Assembly: GCA_002323795.1 (NCBI GenBank)
Contig: DCPZ01000095.1
Location: 1-5,793 of the forward strand
Direction of reading: 5' to 3'
Source: Flavobacteriales bacterium UBA1531
GTDB taxonomy: Bacteria; Bacteroidota; Bacteroidia; Flavobacteriales_D; Sanyastnellaceae
DNA length: 5,793 nt
Each line of letters starts with the position of its first letter. The first letter of the stretch is position 1. Below, one piece after another: positions 1 through 5,793 of the stretch. Below the pieces are notes generated by a model, which was not told the DNA's origin, did no database searches, and worked only from the letters and a program-made list of their open reading frames with translations. The translations under genes and the position numbers were made by a program.

Positions 1-39
1 TGGACAACTTCTGATTTGATTCCGACTGAGGTAAGATGA
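1..39 (+). CDS. Possible 3' end of an upstream gene (partial)
   Basis: Reading frame 1 is open from the first base of the window and ends at TGA 37-39, giving the tail WTTSDLIPTEVR. The other two forward frames close within the first 20 bases. Twelve codons are too few to show homology or coding bias, so the fragment could equally be chance. If real, it is the C-terminus of a co-directional gene ending about 90 bases before the adaptor start. A transcriptional regulator is a common neighbour of such operons, but nothing here identifies one. Confidence 0.25.
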   Translation, partial: WTTSDLIPTEVR

Positions 40-124
40 TAACAGTTCGAAGTGGGTATTAATTAATTTGGGGGAACGCAGTTGGGCATAGGTTGAGTGA
101 ACTTGTGCCTGAAAAACTGTTATC
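38..124. repeat. Perfect 10-bp inverted repeat flanking the leader
   Basis: The left arm GATAACAGTT (38-47) is the exact reverse complement of the right arm AACTGTTATC (115-124), with 67 bases between them. The arms bracket the AT-rich candidate promoter at 57-70. The right arm ends five bases before the ATG at 130. The pair could be two half-sites for a regulator that bends or loops the promoter. If transcription starts before base 38, it could instead form a long-range RNA stem next to the start codon. The repeat is seen directly; its function is inferred. Confidence 0.5.
57..70 (+). promoter_or_regulatory. AT-rich candidate promoter of the efflux operon
   Basis: Bases 57-70 read TATTAATTAATTTG, the most AT-rich stretch of the leader, and include the 8-bp palindrome TTAATTAA at 59-66. 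The end, TTAATTTG (63-70), matches the Bacteroidota -7 consensus TAnnTTTG at five of six fixed positions. I see no convincing TTTG -33 element at the expected spacing upstream. If used, transcription would begin near base 75-80 and the left inverted-repeat arm would lie outside the mRNA. The call is weak and depends on the organism assignment. Confidence 0.22.
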
Positions 125-129
125 GATAT

Positions 130-1281
130 ATGAATTCAATTTTGAAGGGTGCCGTTCGATTGGCACTGGGAGTCGGCGTTTTGGCAATCGGCGTTGGGAT
201 GATGAACGGCTTGATTTCCATGAAGGAGGAAATGCCCGTTTCGGATAAACCTACTGCGCCTCGTGCGGTTCGTAACGCGGTGATCGAGGTTGGGTCGATT
301 CACCCCGAAACTCCTGTGGAAGGCCGAGTTGAAGCGATGTACAAAATGGACCTTATCTCGGAAGTGACAGGGACCCTTTTGATGGGATCCAGGGAATTTC
401 GTGAGGGCATGGCTTTCGCAGCAGGCGAGGTGATCCTCGCGATGGATGACACCGAAGCTCGCCTTGCTTTAATCGCGCAGCGCAGTCAGTTTTTGCAACT
501 ACTCTCAGGCCAGTTGGCAGACCTTCAAATGGACTTTGACGGCAGCAGCGAGGTTTGGACGGGCTATGTGAAATCCATAGACGTGGATGAGACACTGCCG
601 CCTTTGCCAGAGGCAGCCTCGGATCGTGAGCGCCTTTTTCTTTCGAATCGTGGCATTGTCTCAAATTATCACAGCATTCGCTCAGCCGAGGAAAAGTGCA
701 GTAAGTTTCAGGTTCGTGCGCCCTTTGACGGCATTGTAGTTCTGGCCAATGTTCAACCAGGGGCATTGGTGCGAGCGGGTCAAATGGCAGGTAAGTTTGT
801 CGGAGAAGGTAATTATGAAGTAAAAACGGCCGTGCATGCGCGCTACTTATCGACCATTCAGCGACGGGATTCTGTTCAGTTTTATGATGAAGAAGGCAAA
901 ACAGTGGCAACGGGAACAGTTCATCGCATTGCAGGAAACGTCGATTCATCGACCCAATCTGCGAGTGTTTTCTGCCGGATTAAGCCAGTCCGAGGCGCTG
1001 TCAATGCATTGCGCGACGGTCGCTTTCTCACGGGAACGATCGAGAGTGCACCGCTGGAGAATTCCTTTCAGCTGCCCTTGGCTTGGATGCATGATGAGAG
1101 TCACGTTTTTGAGGTGGTAGAAGGGAGGCTCAAGGAACGGGAAATCGAAGTGCTATTTCGATCGCGCTCTCATGCCATTGCGCGTGGCTTGGAATCGGGG
1201 GTTGTGGTTCTGAGTGAATCATTGACAAATGCTTTTGAAGGAATGATCGTTCGCACCAAAACCAATGAAAACGAGGGTTGA
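130..1281 (+). CDS. RND efflux periplasmic adaptor (membrane fusion protein)
   Basis: This 383-residue protein should link the inner-membrane RND pump to the outer-membrane channel. An N-terminal hydrophobic segment (about residues 11-29) without a lipobox cysteine suggests an uncleaved anchor with the rest in the periplasm. The split lipoyl (barrel-sandwich) domain is visible as residues 66-106 and again from about 191, with VRAPFDG at 195-201 and a following PGALVRAGQ segment. Between the halves lies the hairpin region, about 107-190, which contains LPPLPE at 156-161 and resembles adaptors I know from Bacteroidota rather than AcrA. A beta-barrel and membrane-proximal domain fill the rest. 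I chose ATG 130 because it places the anchor right at the N-terminus and follows an A/T-rich stretch. GTG 97, directly after an in-frame TGA, would add 11 residues (MNLCLKNCYRY). Neither start has a good Shine-Dalgarno sequence. The stop overlaps the permease start, so it is the first gene of the operon. The family is secure; the start is less so. Confidence 0.93.
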   Translation: MNSILKGAVRLALGVGVLAIGVGMMNGLISMKEEMPVSDKPTAPRAVRNAVIEVGSIHPETPVEGRVEAMYKMDLISEVTGTLLMGSREFREGMAFAAGEVILAMDDTEARLALIAQRSQFLQLLSGQLADLQMDFDGSSEVWTGYVKSIDVDETLPPLPEAASDRERLFLSNRGIVSNYHSIRSAEEKCSKFQVRAPFDGIVVLANVQPGALVRAGQMAGKFVGEGNYEVKTAVHARYLSTIQRRDSVQFYDEEGKTVATGTVHRIAGNVDSSTQSASVFCRIKPVRGAVNALRDGRFLTGTIESAPLENSFQLPLAWMHDESHVFEVVEGRLKEREIEVLFRSRSHAIARGLESGVVVLSESLTNAFEGMIVRTKTNENEG

Positions 1282-4200
1282 TGCGGGGTCTCATTCGATA
1301 CTTTGTCCGATATAATCTGACTGGCGACCTCCTCATGCTGGCCATTTTGGCATCAGGTTATGTGGGCCTCACCAACCTGAGCTCGAATTTTTTTCCAGTT
1401 ACCGAGTCCAAGAAGATTCAGGTGCAAGTGGTTTATCCGGGAGCCTCAGCGGCTGAAATTGAAGAAGGGATTGTTGCAAAAATCGAAGAAAATCTCAAGG
1501 GGATTTCGGGACTCGATCAGGTCAAATCGGTGTGCAATGAGAATGCAGCGACCATTTCCATTGAGACGGTTTCTCCAGAACTTACCGACGAGGCGCTTCA
1601 GAATGTCAAGAATGCGGTGAATCGCATTGCTAGTTTCCCGGTTGGAATGGAACCGCCTATCGTGTTCAAACAAGACGCCATTGGCGTGGCCATCTCATTC
1701 GCGATCACCGGGGTAGAAGACCTGCGCGTTCTCAAGTCAGAAGCGCGCCAGATTGAAACGGAGTTGCGCAGTGCCCGCATGATTTCTCAAGTACAACTCA
1801 GTGGCTTTCCGGATGAAGAGATTGAAATCAGTTTGCGCCAGGCGAAACTAAACGAATTGAATTTGAGCGTTGCGGAAATTGCGACGGCGGTTCGGAACGC
1901 CAATTTGGAGGCGACCGGAGGTCGATTGAAGTTGGTCAACGAAGAGATGATCATTCGTGGTCGATTCCGCCAATACGACGTCCAATCCATGCGCGACATC
2001 ATCATTCGCGCAAATCGTGAAGGACGCGTCGTTCGCTTGGGCGACATCGCTCAAGTTGAGCAGCGCTGGGCTGAGAACGATCCCTCACGCAATTGGTTCA
2101 ACGGAGAACCTGCAGCGGTCATAACGGTCAATAATTTGACCACGGAGTCCATTCTCGACATTACAGCCTATGTCCGGGAGTACATCAAGCAATACAACGA
2201 ACAAAACAGAGCGACTCGTATTGAGGTCATTCGAGATTCAAGCACAGTGCTCAATCAACGGATCGACTTATTGGTGAACAATGGAATCATCGGATTTTTC
2301 TTGGTCATTCTATTTTTGGCTTTGTTCCTCAACATTCGCCTGGCATTCTGGGTGGCTTTGGCAATCCCCGTTTCTTTCATGGGCATGTTCCTGTTTGCCG
2401 GTTCAATGGGGGTGACCATCAATGTCATTTCGTTGTTCGGAATGATTTTGGTAATCGGTATTTTGGTGGATGATGGCATCGTGATTGCGGAAAATATTTA
2501 TCAGCATTATGAACGCGGGGAATCTCGTATGGAAGCCACCATCAATGGCACATTGGAAGTTTTGCCAGCTGTTTTTGCAGCCATTGTAACCACGGTGGTG
2601 GCCTTTTCTTCATTCTTCTACATCGAAGGACAATTGGGGGATTTTTTCAGTGACATGGCAACAGTCATCATACTGACCTTGGTATTTTCACTGGTCGAAG
2701 GCGCATTGATTTTACCGGCGCACATTGGTCATTCCAAAGCCCTTCGCCGTGACTTTGAGCCCAATCGTTTAGAACGGCTCATGCGGAGCATCATGAACGG
2801 CATGCGGGATTACATCTATGCGCCGGTTCTGCGATTCAGTCTAAAACAGCCTTGGATTATGTTTTGCATAATCGTTTCTGTATTCCTGATTTCGGTTCCC
2901 GGTTTGATTGGAAGTGGTCTCGTAAAGACCACATTCTTCCCATTCATAGAGGGCGATAATCTGTCCATTAACTTGACCATGCAGGCGGGAACGCGTGATG
3001 AAATTACGCGGTCGGAATTGGATCGCATCGAGGCCATTGTATGGAAGGTAAATGAAGAGCTTTCGGCGCAACGTGAGGACGGCTTGCAAGTGATTCAAGC
3101 TGTCGATAAGCGCATTGGACCTTCGATGCACAATGGACTTCTCAATGTTCAGCTTCTTGATGGTGAGCGACGCAACATGCAATCCACCGACATTTCGAGC
3201 ATGATTCGTGAGCAAGTGGGCACGGTTTTGGGGGCAGAAAATTTGAGCTTCGCTGCGTTCTCTCCCTTCGGCCGTCCTGTTTCGGTTTCCTTGCTTGGCA
3301 ATAATCTTGCTGATTTGGAGGCTGCCACGCAGGAGCTCAAATCTGCCATGCTGCAACGAGAGGATCTCAAGGATGTCATTGACAACAACCTCAAAGGCAT
3401 GCAGGAGGTGTCGTTGCGACTCAAACCGCGTGCATTTCAGCTTGGTTTTACCCACCAGTCGGTGATGGCACAGGTTCGGCAAAGTTTCTTTGGTGCAGAA
3501 GCGCAGCGCCTCCAAAAGGGCCGTGACGAAGTGAGGGTGTGGGTACGTCTGGATGAGCGGGATCGGCAATCGATGGGAGATCTTCAGTCTTTTCGCGTGC
3601 GAGACATTGCAGGAGCGATGATTCCGCTTACCGAGATTGCGGACTTAGAGGTTGGCCGGGACATCAGTGCGATTAACCGACTCTACGGTCAACGTGAAGT
3701 GCAGGTCTCTGCGGATTTGTCTGGACCGGAAGTGAGTGCTTCTGATGCGAATGCTGCCATCAAGTCTGAAGTGTTGCCGCCAATCTTGCTTCGATATCCG
3801 AGCATTACTCCGAGCTATGAAGGGCAGAACCGCGAGGTCATCAAATCACAGGAAAGCATTCAACGGGTGATGCCTTTGATTTTGGCGCTTATGCTGTTCA
3901 TCATCATATTGGCATTTCGGTCACCACTTCAGGGACTCGCTGTGTTTGGCTTGATTCCTTTTGGATTCATCGGAGTGAGTTTAGGTCACTGGATTTTGGG
4001 GGCACAAATCAGTTTGTTTTCAATCTTGGGCATGATTGCCCTCATTGGAATTTTAGTCAATGACGCTTTGGTATTTGTAGCAGCTTATAATGTGAATTTG
4101 AAACGGGGGATGGAGGTGAAATCAGCGATTTGGGAAGCAGGAATGAGTCGTTTTCGGCCAATCATTTTGACTTCTATCACCACAGTTGCGGGCTTGGCTC

Positions 4201-4427
4201 CGCTTATGCTAAACAAAAGTTTTCAAGCTCAGTTCCTGATTCCAATGGCCATTGCGGTTGCTTTTGGCTTGTTATTCGTTACGGTCATCATCTTGGTTTT
4301 ACTCCCCATTTATTTGCAGTGGATCAATCCGCTTCACCGCAGCTGGGTTTGGATCAAACGTGGCGATTGGCCCTCAATGGAGGCAGGTGAGCCGGCCAAC
4401 CGGGAAGACCAATCTTTTGAAGAATGA
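1281..4427 (+). CDS. RND-family efflux permease, AcrB/HAE type
   Basis: This 1048-residue inner-membrane antiporter should export substrates in exchange for protons, working as a trimer with the adaptor and channel. Its length is typical of the family. It shows the duplicated RND plan: TM1 (about 14-32), a large periplasmic loop (33-334), TM2-TM6 (335-479), TM7 (525-545), a second periplasmic loop (548-855) and TM8-TM12 (863-1012), then a short cytoplasmic tail. TM4 carries the proton-relay pair D397-D398 in ILVDDGIVIAEN, equivalent to AcrB D407/D408. This marks HAE-type rather than heavy-metal pumps. R957 and T964 match AcrB R971 and T978. The position of AcrB K940 is N927, followed by D928, a variant I associate with this Bacteroidota branch. 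ATG 1281 shares its A with the adaptor TGA (1279-1281), and a weak GAGGG lies at 1273-1277. The TTG at 1278 is too close to that site to be preferred. The frame is intact. Substrate unknown; multidrug, dye, bile-salt or lipid-like compounds are all possible. Confidence 0.97.
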   Translation: MRGLIRYFVRYNLTGDLLMLAILASGYVGLTNLSSNFFPVTESKKIQVQVVYPGASAAEIEEGIVAKIEENLKGISGLDQVKSVCNENAATISIETVSPELTDEALQNVKNAVNRIASFPVGMEPPIVFKQDAIGVAISFAITGVEDLRVLKSEARQIETELRSARMISQVQLSGFPDEEIEISLRQAKLNELNLSVAEIATAVRNANLEATGGRLKLVNEEMIIRGRFRQYDVQSMRDIIIRANREGRVVRLGDIAQVEQRWAENDPSRNWFNGEPAAVITVNNLTTESILDITAYVREYIKQYNEQNRATRIEVIRDSSTVLNQRIDLLVNNGIIGFFLVILFLALFLNIRLAFWVALAIPVSFMGMFLFAGSMGVTINVISLFGMILVIGILVDDGIVIAENIYQHYERGESRMEATINGTLEVLPAVFAAIVTTVVAFSSFFYIEGQLGDFFSDMATVIILTLVFSLVEGALILPAHIGHSKALRRDFEPNRLERLMRSIMNGMRDYIYAPVLRFSLKQPWIMFCIIVSVFLISVPGLIGSGLVKTTFFPFIEGDNLSINLTMQAGTRDEITRSELDRIEAIVWKVNEELSAQREDGLQVIQAVDKRIGPSMHNGLLNVQLLDGERRNMQSTDISSMIREQVGTVLGAENLSFAAFSPFGRPVSVSLLGNNLADLEAATQELKSAMLQREDLKDVIDNNLKGMQEVSLRLKPRAFQLGFTHQSVMAQVRQSFFGAEAQRLQKGRDEVRVWVRLDERDRQSMGDLQSFRVRDIAGAMIPLTEIADLEVGRDISAINRLYGQREVQVSADLSGPEVSASDANAAIKSEVLPPILLRYPSITPSYEGQNREVIKSQESIQRVMPLILALMLFIIILAFRSPLQGLAVFGLIPFGFIGVSLGHWILGAQISLFSILGMIALIGILVNDALVFVAAYNVNLKRGMEVKSAIWEAGMSRFRPIILTSITTVAGLAPLMLNKSFQAQFLIPMAIAVAFGLLFVTVIILVLLPIYLQWINPLHRSWVWIKRGDWPSMEAGEPANREDQSFEE

Positions 4428-5779
4428 AAATGATTAAGCCACATCCTCTGATTTCTTTGCGGGGCACTGTACTCTTGCTCATTTTTGTTGCCTTTTCAAG
4501 CGAGGAATCAAACCTGTATTCCCAACAATCATTGCATCTGGAAGACGCCGTGACGCGCTCGTTACAAAACAACCTTGGCATCCGACTCGCGCGTCAACAG
4601 TCTGAAATATCGGCTGTGGGAAATGCTTGGGGCGCTGCTGGAGCACTGCCGCAAATTGGTTTGTCTGCATCGGGTTCCAATGCCGTTAGTGATCAGTCGC
4701 GAAATCCAACCTCTTTCATTCAGGAAAAGTTGGAAAGTGAGTCAATCAATGTTGGAGGTCAGTTGAATTGGGTCTTGTTTGATGGTTTTGGCATGTTCGC
4801 CAACAAGCGTGCTTTGGAGCGATTGGAGGAACAGGCAGAAGGCCAAGTGGCACTTGTGATCGAACAGACGGCTTCAGCGACCATGCAAGCGTACAACAAT
4901 GTCCTGGTGCAGCTTGCTTTGCGTGATGTGTTGTCGGCAGCTATGGAGGTTTCTCGGGCTCGACTTGATTGGATGGAAGCACGTCAAGCCACAGGTGCCT
5001 CTTCGACATTCGATCGATTGCAATTTGACAACGCACTGCTGACCGATAGTTTGGCCTGGTTGCAGCAAAAGGCCAATATCGAGCAGGCGACGATTGCATT
5101 GAATCGTCTGATGGGAGAGGCGGCTGAAAGCCAATGGAAGTTTGCTTCGACCTTGAATGCACCGAAATCTCGAAACGATTTTGGACAACTTCGCTCTCAG
5201 ATCTTTTCAAATGCGACGGTCATTCAAAATGCTTTGATCGCTCAGGAACTCGCCGAATCCGGGGTGCAGCAAGCGCGAGCTCGCTTGAGTCCAAACGTGT
5301 CGCTAAGTGCAAACCAAAATGAGCAAAGCAGTCGTTTTGAAGCGGGTGATTTGTCTGGAAATGGAGTGACCAAGAATTGGTCGGCTAATTTGGCAATCAA
5401 TTTCAACTTATTCAATGGTGGGGCAACACGCAGGGCCATTGAGCAGGCGAAGATTCAAGTTGCAATGGCCGAAATGCAAGCAGAAGACCAACGAAGGGAA
5501 GTGGATCGATTGCTTCAGGATGTGTGGTCGCGCTGGAGCTCTGCAGAGCAGACCCATTTGATTTTGATTCAGCTTACTGAGAACAGCGAGAGGTCGCTTC
5601 AAATTGCACAAGAGCGGTTGACCTCTGGAGCCATAAATTCATTGGATTTTCGCGAAATTCAAATGCAGGTCATCAACTTACAGCAGCAGCAACTTCAGGC
5701 GCTCAATGCTTGGCAAGCAATGGACATTGAATTGCAACGACTTGGCGGGGATTGGTCAATTGAAACTCAGGTTCCGTAA
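4424..5779 (+). CDS. TolC-family outer-membrane efflux channel
   Basis: This 451-residue protein should form the trimeric outer-membrane duct through which the pump discharges. A signal peptide is visible: basic start, hydrophobic core at about 15-24, and a likely cut before Q34 (LYS|QQ), a pattern common in Bacteroidota. No cysteine is present at the cleavage site, so unlike OprM it is not a lipoprotein. The mature chain shows the internal duplication of the family. Each half has a strand ending in LFDG (118-121) or LFNGG (329-333), about 210 residues apart, followed by long heptad-like helices rich in Ala, Gln, Glu and Leu. The second half ends in a Gln-rich helix (Q420-Q423). The length is normal. 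ATG 4424 overlaps the permease TGA as ATGA, which suggests translational coupling. A second in-frame ATG at 4430 would remove only two residues. No clear Shine-Dalgarno precedes either. Gene order adaptor-permease-channel supports dedicated use by this pump. Confidence 0.95.
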   Translation: MKMIKPHPLISLRGTVLLLIFVAFSSEESNLYSQQSLHLEDAVTRSLQNNLGIRLARQQSEISAVGNAWGAAGALPQIGLSASGSNAVSDQSRNPTSFIQEKLESESINVGGQLNWVLFDGFGMFANKRALERLEEQAEGQVALVIEQTASATMQAYNNVLVQLALRDVLSAAMEVSRARLDWMEARQATGASSTFDRLQFDNALLTDSLAWLQQKANIEQATIALNRLMGEAAESQWKFASTLNAPKSRNDFGQLRSQIFSNATVIQNALIAQELAESGVQQARARLSPNVSLSANQNEQSSRFEAGDLSGNGVTKNWSANLAINFNLFNGGATRRAIEQAKIQVAMAEMQAEDQRREVDRLLQDVWSRWSSAEQTHLILIQLTENSERSLQIAQERLTSGAINSLDFREIQMQVINLQQQQLQALNAWQAMDIELQRLGGDWSIETQVP

Positions 5780-5784
5780 ATTCG

Positions 5785-5790
5785 AAGGAG
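5785..5790 (+). promoter_or_regulatory. Shine-Dalgarno-like AAGGAG for a possible next gene
   Basis: AAGGAG lies six bases after the channel gene stop, and the window ends three bases later. It is a full match to the core anti-Shine-Dalgarno complement and would suit a start codon a few bases beyond the edge. No terminator hairpin fits in the 14 bases after the stop. It may mean the operon continues, but the start codon itself cannot be seen, and such sites are used less in Bacteroidota. Confidence 0.35.
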
Positions 5791-5793
5791 ATC

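Noticed and set aside
1..11. The 11-base string TGGACAACTTC at the window start recurs at 5182-5192
   Set aside because: A few 11-base matches are expected by chance in a window of this size, and the flanks do not match, so it is not an attachment site or duplication border.
46..51. TTCGAA palindrome, also at 5781-5786
   Set aside because: Six-base palindromes are frequent by chance and the surrounding bases are not shared, so I do not call an operator.
121..128. TATCGATA palindrome just before ATG 130
   Set aside because: Only eight bases in an AT-rich context and partly inside the right inverted-repeat arm; there is no second copy to support a binding site.
353..949. Long open frame of 198 codons on the minus strand inside the adaptor gene
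   Set aside because: It is fully antisense to a clear adaptor coding sequence. Its translation is rich in Pro, His, Arg and Cys with no recognisable domain or hydrophobic pattern, as expected of a shadow frame.
2469..2474. Heavy-metal (CzcA/CusA-like) RND pump
   Set aside because: TM4 has adjacent aspartates in VDDGIVIAEN, the pattern of HAE-type pumps, rather than the spaced DFG...D arrangement of metal pumps. I also see no His- or Met-rich metal-binding segment in the adaptor.
2841..3569. Open frame of 242 codons on the minus strand inside the permease gene
   Set aside because: It lies opposite the conserved second periplasmic loop of the permease. The translation shows no family features, and a chance frame is expected in a gene of this length and composition.
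4130..4437. Two + strand alternative-frame openings at the 3' end of the permease
   Set aside because: They overlap TM11, TM12 and the tail of an intact permease, and their translations show no domain or clear start signal.

Overview
The window is almost filled by one tripartite RND efflux operon on the + strand. In order it encodes a periplasmic adaptor (membrane fusion protein), an inner-membrane RND proton/substrate antiporter of the AcrB/HAE type, and a TolC-family outer-membrane channel. Each gene overlaps the next by one to four bases, and together they code from about 130 to 5779. I found no RNA gene, insertion sequence, CRISPR array, phage gene or resistance cassette.

The organism is most likely a member of Bacteroidota (Flavobacteriia-like or a relative) with roughly balanced GC content. 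This rests on recalled family resemblance, not on a search. The permease carries the 'ILVDDGIVIAENIYQHYERG' type of TM4 signature and the 'LPAHxxHSKAL' sequence after TM6. The adaptor has an unusual hairpin region containing LPPLPE. The outer-membrane protein has a signal peptide that appears to be cut before a glutamine. No gene start inside the window has a strong Shine-Dalgarno sequence, which also fits that phylum.

Layout: bases 1-129 are the only non-coding stretch. They may hold the last codons of an upstream gene (1-39), an AT-rich candidate promoter (57-70), and a perfect 10-bp inverted repeat with arms at 38-47 and 115-124. The second arm ends five bases before the preferred adaptor start. 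The adaptor covers 130-1281, the permease 1281-4427 and the channel 4424-5779. The last 14 bases carry AAGGAG and no terminator, so another gene may start just beyond the window.

The three proteins should work as one export machine. The permease takes substrate from the periplasm or inner membrane using the proton gradient, the adaptor bridges the envelope, and the TolC-like trimer opens to the outside. The TM4 Asp-Asp pair argues for organic substrates (HAE type) rather than heavy metals, but the substrate cannot be read from the sequence. This is a well-formed but conventional system. The most interesting points are the leader inverted repeat, the ambiguous adaptor start, the lysine-less TM10 relay and the non-canonical adaptor hairpin. 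I do not see a previously undescribed system here.
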